DNA of 64,000 nt from Ferruginibacter sp. Lineage in GTDB: Bacteria > Bacteroidota > Bacteroidia > Chitinophagales > Chitinophagaceae. Position 1 is the stretch's first letter. Each line of letters begins with the position of its first letter. The position numbers and the translations under genes are program-made. The stretch lies in NCBI GenBank assembly GCA_025352695.1, contig JANXSK010000170.1:29364-93363 (forward strand), given 5' to 3'. Shown here piece by piece: positions 38,321 through 47,711 of this stretch. The notes beneath the pieces are model-generated. The model worked only from the letters and a program-made list of their open reading frames with translations, ran no database searches and was not told where the DNA came from.

Positions 38321-39463
38321 TTAAGAACGGGTGATTGAAAAATATTTTTTAGAGATAGTGCTTATGCGGCAGGCCAAGTCTAGCTCGCCAGAAGCAATAA
38401 TAAAATTGTCGCCATGTGCAGCAATGCCGGTTGTAAAAACCACCTCATTTAAATACACCTGGTGACTGATACCTTTGGAAAGGCTGGCGTTGGCTTCCAG
38501 CAAGGGTGCTGCATCTTCCAACCGTAAAATTTTTAGCGGATCATTTTTATCCAGCAAAGCCCAGAATGTTCGGTAGATGCCCACCTCGCCTTTATTTTCA
38601 ACGCCATGGTACAGCATTAGCCAGCCATCTTCAGTTAAAACCGGCGGTGTGCCTCCTCCAATTTTTACATTGGATAAGGAAGATCGCCTCGCACGTAGAA
38701 AAGGCTCATCTTTTGGTTTCCAATGCAACAGATCAGGTGATGAAGCCATCTGTACCGCTGCGCCCGGATGAAATTCAGTAGCCGGCGCACTGGCAAAATA
38801 ACATTCACCTAACGGTCTTGTTAAGGCATAATATTGGTTGTTTATTTTTCCTTCAAATAATAGCATGTCTTTGTTCTGATGATCCAGCACCATACCAAGG
38901 CAACTATAATTTAATCCATCTTGAGCTACATACAACATGGTTGAATGCCGCTCGGCACTTACACAACAAGTGGTCATGTAATATTTTTCATCCAGAAAAG
39001 AAATGCGTGGATCTTCTATCCCATACTCTTGGTTACTTTGTTGTGGGGCAATAATTTTATCGTAATGAATATGCAAAATAGCTGCCCCATCCTGTGTTAA
39101 TTCAACTGGTAACAACCAGGATAAAGAAGTTAATGCATACACCGCAAAACCATACGCATTGATCTTAAATTTTCGAGGATCACTCATGCTTACATTCGCA
39201 AGCGGCCATGCGTCTGTCACATAACCCTTCTCATTATCCCAGCGAATGCAATGTGCATGATCATTTACAACCGGGCTGATTAAGGATTCAGCCACTCTTA
39301 CCATCATTAACAAATTTCCATTCGGCAAGCGGCAAAGACCCGGATTGAATGCACCCAACACATAGGTACCATCCTTTATTCCGTTTCTCAAAGGCGAGTG
39401 AGACAGGTCAACATTATCTGGAGTAAAAATTAAATGATCCGTTTGTATAAAATTATTATTCAC
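38321..39463 (-). CDS. GH130 beta-mannoside phosphorylase-like protein
   Basis: 380 residues, no signal peptide, so cytoplasmic. Five-bladed propeller signatures: [52 protein letters not shown] and [17 protein letters not shown]130 members cleave beta-mannosides with inorganic phosphate to mannose 1-phosphate; some subfamilies hydrolyse instead. Which linkage is cut cannot be read from sequence by eye. Position 14 bases upstream of the ABC ATPase gene fits intracellular breakdown of imported oligosaccharide. Confidence 0.85.
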   Translation of the reverse strand: MNNNFIQTDHLIFTPDNVDLSHSPLRNGIKDGTYVLGAFNPGLCRLPNGNLLMMVRVAESLISPVVNDHAHCIRWDNEKGYVTDAWPLANVSMSDPRKFKINAYGFAVYALTSLSWLLPVELTQDGAAILHIHYDKIIAPQQSNQEYGIEDPRISFLDEKYYMTTCCVSAERHSTMLYVAQDGLNYSCLGMVLDHQNKDMLLFEGKINNQYYALTRPLGECYFASAPATEFHPGAAVQMASSPDLLHWKPKDEPFLRARRSSLSNVKIGGGTPPVLTEDGWLMLYHGVENKGEVGIYRTFWALLDKNDPLKILRLEDAAPLLEANASLSKGISHQVYLNEVVFTTGIAAHGDNFIIASGELDLACRISTISKKYFSITRS

Positions 39464-39489
39464 GATTTTTTATTATAGATGAACTATGT

Positions 39490-40800
39490 TTATTTTTTGT
39501 ATTTATTCATCGCCGTTTTTACGGCAAAATATTTCTCCACCTTTTGTATGGTAAGCAGCGCCTCAATAGTAGACTCTGCTCCCGAATTTTTATTAACACT
39601 GCTGGAAGAATTAATGCCATCAAAACAACGGCCTGTTGAAGCATCATACATATTGATGACTGCATCATTTGCACCTAAAAACCAGGCAGCAAGATGCCCT
39701 GCCATGTCTGCATATTTTTCCTGACCTGTTATTTTGTAGGCTTCAATAGCGGCAAAAACAAGCGGTCGGAAACCATAGGCAATCTGATCATATGTTTTAT
39801 CACTTTGCAATGTATAAACACTCCCACTTTTAGCAATGGTAAAAGAAGATTTAAAACCGTTCTGTAATAACCATGAAAGAAAGCCATCAACAGACAGCAT
39901 TGCCTTGGCAGTATATTGGGGATCATTTAAAAAAGTACCAGCCTGAAACAGTGCATAGGTTTGGTCACTACCGTATGCATGCCATTCATTTTCCCAGCTT
40001 AAAATACAACCGTAAGGATAATTGTTTGCATTTCCCTGCTGCATCAAAGCAATACCGTCTGCAAGTTTTTTTATGTATGTTTTTATTATAGGGTCCTCAG
40101 TGATATTGCAATAACCTATCATTCCTAAAATCATAACGGCTGCCTGATCGGTACCACTACCGGCGGGTAACCATTGTGGAACTGTAATACCATTCACTAT
40201 TTTGGTAGTGGACGGCTGGTTAACAAGATCTAGTTTAACCCTTGCTATTAATTTATCCATAGCAGTTTTCACGAGAATGGCAAGAGGAGCATTGCCATTT
40301 TTTATCAATGGAGCCGCTTCGGCAAGTGTTTGAAGTGCTCGCCAACTCCACCAGTTGGCATTATTGGCGCTTGTTCCTCCATTTGTATTGATGGTATTAT
40401 TGGTAAATAAAAAATTATAGAAATAGCCATTGGAAGATTGCATTTCTACAATAAATTGCAACAGGTTATAAACTTTGGATTGCATGGCGGTATCAATATT
40501 AAATTTACTGCTGCGCAGGTACACGAGCGCCGCTCTAGCAATATCATCCACACAGGTAAACCCTTCATCACTGGCACCAACCCTATGGTAATCGGGTGCT
40601 TCTGAATAAATAAAAATTCCTGCAGCCGCGGTACCCGTGGAAAAGGTTACTGGAACATACAAATAATCAAGATGGCTTAAGTTCACCATAGAAGTATCTG
40701 TAACCGGCTGCACCGGCTGAATCATGGCTGGCTTTTTACAAGCAAACACGAGTAAGCTGATAATACTTAAACAACTAACAATGGAAATACTCTTTTTCAT
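39490..40800 (-). CDS. Lipoprotein with alpha/alpha-barrel glycosidase-like domain
   Basis: 436 residues with a lipoprotein signal (SCLSIISLLVFAC). The body is helical with repeating aromatic-rich segments: GFTCVDDIARAALVYLR, WWSWRALQTLAEAAPLI, YGCILSWENEWHAYGSDQTYALF and GAESTIEALLTIQKVEKYF. The C(V/T)DDxARA motif occurs in uncharacterised proteins found beside GH130 genes in other bacteria, to my recollection. A toroidal glycosidase acting outside the cytoplasm, which would trim glycans before import, is the likely role. No named family can be assigned. Confidence 0.6.
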   Translation of the reverse strand: MKKSISIVSCLSIISLLVFACKKPAMIQPVQPVTDTSMVNLSHLDYLYVPVTFSTGTAAAGIFIYSEAPDYHRVGASDEGFTCVDDIARAALVYLRSSKFNIDTAMQSKVYNLLQFIVEMQSSNGYFYNFLFTNNTINTNGGTSANNANWWSWRALQTLAEAAPLIKNGNAPLAILVKTAMDKLIARVKLDLVNQPSTTKIVNGITVPQWLPAGSGTDQAAVMILGMIGYCNITEDPIIKTYIKKLADGIALMQQGNANNYPYGCILSWENEWHAYGSDQTYALFQAGTFLNDPQYTAKAMLSVDGFLSWLLQNGFKSSFTIAKSGSVYTLQSDKTYDQIAYGFRPLVFAAIEAYKITGQEKYADMAGHLAAWFLGANDAVINMYDASTGRCFDGINSSSSVNKNSGAESTIEALLTIQKVEKYFAVKTAMNKYKK

Positions 40801-40811
40801 AATTTACGTTT

Positions 40812-42239
40812 TTATAATTTCATCTCGTTTAAAATTTCATCAGTATCTACCGTTACAAAACCGGTAGCTGAGTCAGAAACCGCGTAAGGGATCAGTAGTA
40901 ATTTACCATGCTGCAGCAAACCGCAGGTGTACACTACATTTGGCACATAGCCATCACGTTCGGTTTCATCTGCTTTAATTAATGGCTTGTTCAAGCGACC
41001 AATAATTTTTGTTGGATCCTGTAGATCGAGCAGTATTGCACTGATCACATAGGTACGCATCGGACCCACGCCATGAGTGAGTAACAACCAACCCTTTTCC
41101 GTCTTTACCGGCGAACCACAATTGCCCAACTGAAGCATTTCCCAAGGATATACTGGTTGCATCAACTGCTGATAATTTTGCCAGTAATATAAATCATCGG
41201 AGAACATTATATTGATCATTTCGCCACCCTGCCTTGATATCATAACATATTGCCCATTTACTTTTTCAGGAAATAAAGCCATGCCTTTATCTGATATGGC
41301 TGCACCATACAACGTCCGGATTTTAAAAACATCAAAATTGGTTGTTTCTATCAGTTGTGTTTTTATATGGTGACCATTGTATGCCGTATAGGTTCCGTAA
41401 TAACAGGTGTTCCCTCCTTCTTTAAATTTAACAAACCGTACATCTTCCATTCCCATGCATTCTCCTTTGGCATTGGGAAAAATCACTTTCTCATTCATAG
41501 GGACACTGGCTGAAGGAGAAAGTTCATAATTGGTATCAGCAATTTGCTGAAGCATTGAGATAGATCCCATAATGGAAATATCTTCTTCGCTCTTTATCTC
41601 CGCAACGGTATTAATAAAGTCGGTAGTAAATGAGGATGGAAAGAAATCAAGTACCGCATCATTGAAACCGGGGTAGCGTTGGGCACAGGCTTTCAGGAAA
41701 CTCTTGTTGTAATGATAGCCTGTATTTTTGGGTACACGTGTAAAATACTCAGGCGCTTCATCTAACGTTATTTTCCCTTTATCATCTACTATACCGGTTT
41801 TAAATACAATGGAAGAAATATGCCCCTCGCCGGTAGCACGAAGGCTCATAATAAATCTTTGTTCGTGGGGTTGAAGGCCTGCCTGGTCTGGATGTGGCAC
41901 AATAGAAGGATTAAACAGCGCTGCAGATTGAATTGAATATTCCATTGTAAACATAGCACCCAGTAATAATTGTTTTACTTCAGAAAACTGCTCCGCACCA
42001 GCAAGTTTCAATTCATGTATCGTATTAAAATGATCCTGGAATGTATCCTGAATATCCCGGTGCCTACCATCAAATTCTTTCATTAAATTGTCTATTGTCT
42101 GTGTAGCCTCCTCCTCCGTTAATGCTGCAATCCTACTGATAACATTTTGGATACGGGTGGTTTCGCAAAACTCTAAATATCGTGTTATTACTGCTTTATG
42201 AGTGGCCTGCAAACGAATGGTGCTTTTAGTAATCATCAT
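40812..42239 (-). CDS. GH130-like glycosidase with helical N-terminal extension
   Basis: 475 residues, no signal peptide. About 100 N-terminal residues are helical (EEEATQTIDNLMKEFDGRHR). The C-terminal propeller has GH130-like motifs: MGMEDVRFVKFKEGGNTCYYGTY, GQYVMISRQGGEMINIMFS, GNCGSPVKTEKGWLLLTHG and YVPNVVYTCGLLQHGKLLL. This longer type corresponds to GH130 subfamilies that include beta-1,2-mannosidases and phosphorylases. With the shorter GH130 it suggests a two-step beta-mannoside pathway in the cytoplasm. Confidence 0.75.
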   Translation of the reverse strand: MMITKSTIRLQATHKAVITRYLEFCETTRIQNVISRIAALTEEEATQTIDNLMKEFDGRHRDIQDTFQDHFNTIHELKLAGAEQFSEVKQLLLGAMFTMEYSIQSAALFNPSIVPHPDQAGLQPHEQRFIMSLRATGEGHISSIVFKTGIVDDKGKITLDEAPEYFTRVPKNTGYHYNKSFLKACAQRYPGFNDAVLDFFPSSFTTDFINTVAEIKSEEDISIMGSISMLQQIADTNYELSPSASVPMNEKVIFPNAKGECMGMEDVRFVKFKEGGNTCYYGTYTAYNGHHIKTQLIETTNFDVFKIRTLYGAAISDKGMALFPEKVNGQYVMISRQGGEMINIMFSDDLYYWQNYQQLMQPVYPWEMLQLGNCGSPVKTEKGWLLLTHGVGPMRTYVISAILLDLQDPTKIIGRLNKPLIKADETERDGYVPNVVYTCGLLQHGKLLLIPYAVSDSATGFVTVDTDEILNEMKL

Positions 42240-42259
42240 AAAACTTTTTGTTTTTATTG

Positions 42260-43108
42260 TTAATCTTTTAAACCTGTTGAAGCCATGCTCTGTATAAAAT
42301 GCTTCTGAAAAAACATAAATGCAATCATAACAGGCAGTGCCAGAAACACGGCTGCAGCTATCTTTACTCCTAATTGCCCGTCAGCTCTTCCCCCAACCGC
42401 AAACAGGGTAACCAGTTGCGGCATGGTCATTAATTGTTCATCCCGTATCACTATCAGCGGCCACAAAACTTCGTTCCAGGAACCTATAAAAGTTAAAATG
42501 GCAATCGTGACAATGGTAGGTTTTATATTAGGCCAAAGAATCCGGAAAATAATACCTATTTCAGTGCAGCCATCCAGTCTTGCAGCATCAATCAATGCCT
42601 GCGGTAAACCCTGAAAAGCCTGGCGAAACATCAGTATGGCAAAGGCTCCTACTGAAAATGGAATAATCAGCGCTAAAAAAGTATCTACAAGATGTAAATT
42701 TATCATAGTAATATAATTGGGAATTAAAGTGATCTGGAAGGGAATTGACATAGTAAAAACAATCACATAAAATATCAATTGCTTTCCTTTAAAATTCATT
42801 TTAGCCAGCGCATAGCCAACAGTTGAACCACTTAATAAAACCAGCACTGTTGTGGTGAATGCCACCAATAAACTATTGACCAATGAACGGCCTATGGGTA
42901 TTTTATCAATCATCATTTTAAAATTACTTAAGGTGGGGTGTTGAGGCCAGAGTGTCATCCCTCCGATCTCGTGCATGGACGCAAAGGAGGCACCAATCAT
43001 CCAGATAAAAGGATAAATAAATGAAACTGCAGCAACTATTAGTATTGCATACAATAAAGTTTTTCTGACCGGAAATTTATTTTTCATCATGTTATACTTC
43101 TTTTTCAA
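42260..43108 (-). CDS. Carbohydrate ABC transporter permease, MalG/UgpE type
   Basis: 282 residues, six membrane segments. The EAA loop that docks the ATPase is ALIDAARLDGCTEIGIIFRILWPNIKP. The C-terminus (FFQKHFIQSMASTGLKD) is typical of MalG-type subunits. It overlaps the MalF-type gene upstream by 17 bases, so the two permeases are made together. Confidence 0.92.
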   Translation of the reverse strand: MKKKYNMMKNKFPVRKTLLYAILIVAAVSFIYPFIWMIGASFASMHEIGGMTLWPQHPTLSNFKMMIDKIPIGRSLVNSLLVAFTTTVLVLLSGSTVGYALAKMNFKGKQLIFYVIVFTMSIPFQITLIPNYITMINLHLVDTFLALIIPFSVGAFAILMFRQAFQGLPQALIDAARLDGCTEIGIIFRILWPNIKPTIVTIAILTFIGSWNEVLWPLIVIRDEQLMTMPQLVTLFAVGGRADGQLGVKIAAAVFLALPVMIAFMFFQKHFIQSMASTGLKD

Positions 43109-43997
43109 TAAACCGTTTTTGCAATACCACTATCGTCATAATCATGATGGCATAAAAGAAACCAAGCGTGGCCGAATAGCCCATATTATAATATTGAAAG
43201 GCTTGTTTATAAATGTATAAAACGGCTGAGAGGGTTTGATTAAGCGGTCCACCACCAGTCATAATATAGGGCTCTATGAATAGAGAAAACCCACCTATTG
43301 TAGATAAGATAACCACCATAAAAACAGTTGGATTGATCATTGGCAAAGTGATGTGGTAAAACTGTTGCCAACGGTTAGCACCTTCCAGTTTTGCTGCTTC
43401 GTAATACTGCGTGGGCACTGTTTGCAAGCCCACTAAAAACAAGATCACATAAAGACCTACATTTTTCCAGGTGGCCATTATGGCGATGGAATAAATTGCG
43501 ATATCTGGGTTTACCAGCCAGCCCACTTTTTGTATGCCAATCTTTACAAGTAAGCGATTAATCAAGCCTGCATCGTAGCCTAATAGCTGCTGCCATAAAA
43601 TAGTAACTACTACGCCTGAGACAATCACCGGTAAAAAGAAAGAAGCCCTGAAAAAGGAGACGGCCCTTATTTTTTGGTTGAGCAATTGAGCTAGCAACAA
43701 AGAAACAACCAACTGCAATGGAATGTGCAGCAACAAAAATTTCAAGGTATTTCCTATAGCTTTCCAAAAAAGTCGGTCGTGTATCAATCTTGTATAATTG
43801 TCAACGCCTATAAAATGCATGGGCGCAATAATATTCCATTTATGAAAAGTGAGAAAAAAACAAAATAGTACCGGAAAAGCTACAAACACTACTACGAATA
43901 CAAGGTAAGGTGATACTAAAAAATAGGGTAACCATTTTTTACGTTTAAAAAAAGATGCCTGATTGCGCTGTATTGGTATGTTCGTATTTATATCCAT
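43092..43997 (-). CDS. Carbohydrate ABC transporter permease, MalF/UgpA type
   Basis: 301 residues, six membrane segments, beginning with a basic stretch and YFLVSPYLVFVVVFVAFPVLF. EAA loop: YYEAAKLEGANRWQQFYHITLPMINP. Forms the inner-membrane channel with the next gene's product; the separate periplasmic binding lipoprotein and ATPase are encoded in the same locus. Confidence 0.92.
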   Translation of the reverse strand: MDINTNIPIQRNQASFFKRKKWLPYFLVSPYLVFVVVFVAFPVLFCFFLTFHKWNIIAPMHFIGVDNYTRLIHDRLFWKAIGNTLKFLLLHIPLQLVVSLLLAQLLNQKIRAVSFFRASFFLPVIVSGVVVTILWQQLLGYDAGLINRLLVKIGIQKVGWLVNPDIAIYSIAIMATWKNVGLYVILFLVGLQTVPTQYYEAAKLEGANRWQQFYHITLPMINPTVFMVVILSTIGGFSLFIEPYIMTGGGPLNQTLSAVLYIYKQAFQYYNMGYSATLGFFYAIMIMTIVVLQKRFIEKEV

Positions 43998-44003
43998 CTT
44001 ACT

Positions 44004-45113
44004 TTATATTTTTATAGCAATTGCCTGCGCCTGTTCGGCCACCAGCAATGATTGCACGGCGTTTACTTCATCAATAATGCGGTGATGTGTATGATTTTTT
44101 ATCCAGTTCCACTGGTCTTCAAGCATTACTTTAAGCATTTGCTGGTAACGGTTTTGCTTATCAATATTGTTGCCATACTCAATGGTCACGTGTTCATCAA
44201 AAATAATATCTATAAACCGACCTTTTACTTTTTGAACAGTGGGTGAAATTTTATCGTGATAGAGTATTTCACAAGGCTGCAGCATTGCCTGCAGTTTTTC
44301 CAGCTGTTCATTTTTCAGTAGCCCATGCAAACGCATCCGTACCGGTATCCATTCATACAAAGTGATTTCGCCATTATCAAACTGCAACCGCATTTCCTGG
44401 CGGTCTAATATTTTTGGTTGATCAAAACCATGATAAAAATTTACGATGCCTTTTTCGTAGGCTACCGTTGCCTGCACCCTGTCAACTATTGTTTGTTTAA
44501 TACCAGGCCTTTGTATGGTGATGGCATTTAGTAATTTTCCATCCCCCAGCCAGCCTGCAAAAAGATCAAAGAAATGAACACCGTGTTCAATAAAAATGCC
44601 GCCGCTTTTTGCGGCATCCCAAAACCAGTGTTGCACATCAAGATTTTCATCGCTTGCATAATTTTCAAAAAATCCATGTAAAAAATTTCCGAATATCTTT
44701 TGATCTATTACATCCTTAACTATTGCAAACAATGGATTGTAGCGCTGCATCAGGTTAACTACATACAACAAACTGGAGGCTTTTGCAATGGCTATCAGTT
44801 CCTCTGCATCGGCAACATTCAGTGCGGCGGGCTTTTCACAAATTACATTTTTACCCGCCAGCAATGCCGCTTTTGATTGTTGGTAATGCAGGTATGGCGG
44901 TGTGGCAATGTAAACAAGATCGATATTTTTATCTGCCAGAAAATTAGTGTAGGTTGTATAAACCAATGCATCTATTTCCATTGCTAGTTTTCTCGCTGCC
45001 AATTCATTGATATCGGTTACCGCAATGATATTTACACCCGCCACTTTTATAAAAGCGCTGGCGGCAAAACTTGCAAAATTTCCTGCACCCACAATTCCGA
45101 TGTTTAATTTCAT
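44004..45113 (-). CDS. Gfo/Idh/MocA family oxidoreductase
   Basis: 369 residues. Rossmann NAD(P) motif GIVGAGNFASFAASAF, CEKPAALN with the conserved Lys, and HGVHFFDLFAGWLGD with the active-site His region; then the alpha/beta C-terminal domain. Cytoplasmic. The family oxidises or epimerises sugars and cyclitols, and some members are NAD-dependent glycosidases. Six bases upstream of the MalF gene, it probably processes the imported sugar or a released moiety. Substrate unknown. Confidence 0.87.
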   Translation of the reverse strand: MKLNIGIVGAGNFASFAASAFIKVAGVNIIAVTDINELAARKLAMEIDALVYTTYTNFLADKNIDLVYIATPPYLHYQQSKAALLAGKNVICEKPAALNVADAEELIAIAKASSLLYVVNLMQRYNPLFAIVKDVIDQKIFGNFLHGFFENYASDENLDVQHWFWDAAKSGGIFIEHGVHFFDLFAGWLGDGKLLNAITIQRPGIKQTIVDRVQATVAYEKGIVNFYHGFDQPKILDRQEMRLQFDNGEITLYEWIPVRMRLHGLLKNEQLEKLQAMLQPCEILYHDKISPTVQKVKGRFIDIIFDEHVTIEYGNNIDKQNRYQQMLKVMLEDQWNWIKNHTHHRIIDEVNAVQSLLVAEQAQAIAIKI

Positions 45114-45163
45114 GGTGTTGCATTTATTACCTGATTCATAAAATTTCTCTTATTAAAGGATCA

Positions 45164-46459
45164 TCATTTACTTTTACCCAGCAATACATTTACTGCTGCA
45201 GCGGCATCTGCGATTGCTTTTTCAGGCGTTTTTTTTCCATACACCACGCAGCCTTCATACTCCTGCGAAATGATGTCCAGCACCTCTACAATAACTTCGC
45301 AATTGTCATCGCCTTTTACAAATGCCAGTTGTTTAGCAAAGGGAACAAGCATTGGATTACCTTTAAAAAAATTACTGTAATACGTGTCTTTCAGTAAGTT
45401 TTTTCTTCTGGGCAACTGGCCTGTAAACTGTAGCAGTTGCAGGTCGCCTTCTTTATCCACCATTGATTTTACATATTCCCAGGCCACCTGTGGATTAGCA
45501 CAGGTATTGAACAAAACAATATTTTTAGGATCAGCATATGTGTACACCGGACCAGTATGATCATCCGGAACTGGTGGTTCATAATACCCATATTCAAATC
45601 CGCGGTCGGGTATATTATTGAGGTATGCAATCTCCCATGGACCTGTCCATTTGGTAGCAATTTGTTTTATTACAAAAGGGTCGCTGGAATAAGATAATCT
45701 TTCTCTTGAAAAATAAGTATCGTTGTACAAGCTTTGCAAAAAGGCAAAAACTTGCACAGCATATTTGTTATTGAAAGCGGCTTTATTATTTTCTACCAAC
45801 GCGGCACCACCAGAAGCTGCCAGGTACAGCGGATAAAAATTAAACCTGCGTTCGTACCAGATGGCTTTTACTTCGGTATAACCAAACCAGTTTTGAGTAA
45901 GGCCGTTTTTTATATTGTTTGCTTTCACCATCGCTGCTGCCCGTCGGTAGGCGCTGTAAGTTTTGGGCAATTCAGTAATGCCATTTTGCACAAACATATT
46001 TTTGTTATAAATAGTCATGATTGGGTTCACTTTCCAGGGCACCTGATATATATGCCCATCAGCAGCCGTAATCTCTTTGATTACAGCACTATCACAACGT
46101 TCATTAATAAAATCAAGAAAACCTTTCAGTGTATCCAAAGCAATTAATACATGTGCCCTGGCATACATTTCTACATTGCCCTGCCACATGTTGCCGTAAA
46201 TATCCGGCGTTGTTTTTCCTACAACCGCAGCTAAAATAACTTCTTCACTCGATTGCCCTTCGGGTATTGGTTGAAGGTGAATGGCATTAACGCTATGCGT
46301 TGCGTTCCAATTTGCAGTAATGGCCGTACATAATTTTATTTCTGCACTATTGTTGGAACACCAGAAAAGTAATTCTTTATTTTTTACAGAACGGGTGTTA
46401 CAGGCACCCAGCAGCACAATAAAAAATAAAGCAAACCACCTGAATAAAATATTTACCAT
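45164..46459 (-). CDS. ABC transporter sugar-binding lipoprotein
   Basis: 431 residues with a lipoprotein signal (FFIVLLGAC). Type B (MalE-like) binding-protein features: LLFWCSNNSAEIK, TTPDIYGNMWQGNVEMYARA, YQVPWKVNPIMTIYNKNMF and WTGPWEIAYL. It should be tethered on the periplasmic side of the inner membrane, or reach the outer membrane, and hand oligosaccharide to the MalFG-type permease. It is the first gene after an internal terminator in the locus. Confidence 0.88.
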   Translation of the reverse strand: MVNILFRWFALFFIVLLGACNTRSVKNKELLFWCSNNSAEIKLCTAITANWNATHSVNAIHLQPIPEGQSSEEVILAAVVGKTTPDIYGNMWQGNVEMYARAHVLIALDTLKGFLDFINERCDSAVIKEITAADGHIYQVPWKVNPIMTIYNKNMFVQNGITELPKTYSAYRRAAAMVKANNIKNGLTQNWFGYTEVKAIWYERRFNFYPLYLAASGGAALVENNKAAFNNKYAVQVFAFLQSLYNDTYFSRERLSYSSDPFVIKQIATKWTGPWEIAYLNNIPDRGFEYGYYEPPVPDDHTGPVYTYADPKNIVLFNTCANPQVAWEYVKSMVDKEGDLQLLQFTGQLPRRKNLLKDTYYSNFFKGNPMLVPFAKQLAFVKGDDNCEVIVEVLDIISQEYEGCVVYGKKTPEKAIADAAAAVNVLLGKSK

Positions 46460-46514
46460 AGCAATAAATTCAACCCATAAAAGCCGCCCTGTTGCTGCGC
46501 TTTGCTGAAAATAA

Positions 46515-46560
46515 AATAAAAAACCCCCACAGTTGTAAAGTGGCTGCGGGGGCGTTTTTA
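46515..46560 (-). terminator. Intrinsic terminator inside the carbohydrate locus
   Basis: On the minus strand CCCCCGCAG, an 11-base loop, CTGTGGGGG (one wobble), then TTTTTT. It follows the LamG gene and precedes the binding-protein gene. The plus strand has a five-T run, so it may work both ways. It would lower transporter expression relative to SusCD unless a promoter lies beyond it. Confidence 0.85.
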
Positions 46561-46576
46561 ATGATTCATTTGATAA

Positions 46577-47671
46577 CTACAAAGTCTTTTGATTATTAAA
46601 AATAGAAGTAACCTGAGGCCCATCCAAGGCAATATTATAAAACATAACATCATCCATATCTCCGGTAAAAAATCCGCCCCATGCAACCTGGTAGTCGCCA
46701 TCTACAGTTAAGTATTTAGCTGTAGGCAAATCCTGACCAATTACAAAATCGATTGGGTTAGGTAATGTTAGGGCGTCACCTGGTACAGGACGTGAAGAAG
46801 TTGCATCCCAAGTTGTAACTAAATCCCCATTTATATAAAAACTCATTTGACCAGATTTAAAAGTTACTACCAGATGCCTCCAAGTGTTTTCAGTTATTGG
46901 GAAGCCATTATCAGTTGCACGATCATAAATAGTTGTATCTGCTGGGCTTTTTAAAGCTTTTACTGTGAAGAAGGGTAAATGAATATCTTGTAATTGAAAC
47001 TTATAACCATTCCAGCGATTCATTGCAACCATAGTGTAAGTGTTTGGATTTACTGTTCTACCTGTTGAAGACCATTTTACCCAAAGACTGATGGACATTT
47101 GTGCTGGATTTAAAGAAGCTTTGTAAGGCACATTGATGTTAGACCCCATGTCAAAATGATAAGCCATGCCGGCACGGCCAAAACGATCAGCGGCTGCGGC
47201 AAGAACACCAGCCCCATAGTAAGGATGCCCTGCTGTTGCAACCCCATCGTTTTTGTTACCGGAAGAATCTGCTGTATTACCATTCATTTTCCAGAAACCA
47301 ATTAAACTGGCTGCTGCAATTTCTTTAATGAGATGACTCTGGTAAGCAGCAACAGCCGCCAGCAATTGTGCAGCGGTATTGTTCACCGATGTTTGAGTTG
47401 CTTTAGGATCTGCTGCTACAGCTTTTGAAGTTGTAAGGGCTGTTATCAATGCTGCTTTATTACCTGCCTCATAGTAACCGGGCTTTGTACCTTCGGCAGT
47501 ACTGTCGTTAAGGCCCTGGGCTATTTTAAGGGCAGCTGTTAAGGACGTAAAATCTGCTGGTGGAACTACTACTGCTTTATCCTTTTTACAGGCAGTAAAA
47601 ACTAACCCTGATACCAACAGGCACAGGACGGCCGTTTTAAAAAATGTAAGGCGAATTGTTAATGATTTCAT
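46577..47671 (-). CDS. LamG/concanavalin-like lectin-fold lipoprotein
   Basis: 364 residues from the ATG at 47671; an earlier ATG at 47743 would overlap susD and precede the signal. Lipoprotein signal ends VSGLVFTAC. Residues about 30-115 are Ala-rich helices (FIVAR-like: LLAAVAAYQSHLI). A LamG jelly roll follows (LIGFWKMNGNTADSSGNKND, ISLWVKWSST, WRHLVVTFKSGQMSFYINGD). As the gene after susD it is the position of a surface glycan-binding protein; carbohydrate binding outside the cell is inferred. Confidence 0.85.
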   Translation of the reverse strand: MKSLTIRLTFFKTAVLCLLVSGLVFTACKKDKAVVVPPADFTSLTAALKIAQGLNDSTAEGTKPGYYEAGNKAALITALTTSKAVAADPKATQTSVNNTAAQLLAAVAAYQSHLIKEIAAASLIGFWKMNGNTADSSGNKNDGVATAGHPYYGAGVLAAAADRFGRAGMAYHFDMGSNINVPYKASLNPAQMSISLWVKWSSTGRTVNPNTYTMVAMNRWNGYKFQLQDIHLPFFTVKALKSPADTTIYDRATDNGFPITENTWRHLVVTFKSGQMSFYINGDLVTTWDATSSRPVPGDALTLPNPIDFVIGQDLPTAKYLTVDGDYQVAWGGFFTGDMDDVMFYNIALDGPQVTSIFNNQKTL

Positions 47672-47711
47672 GATGTTTTGTTTTTTGTTTAATGAAAAAA
47701 AATAGTACAGT

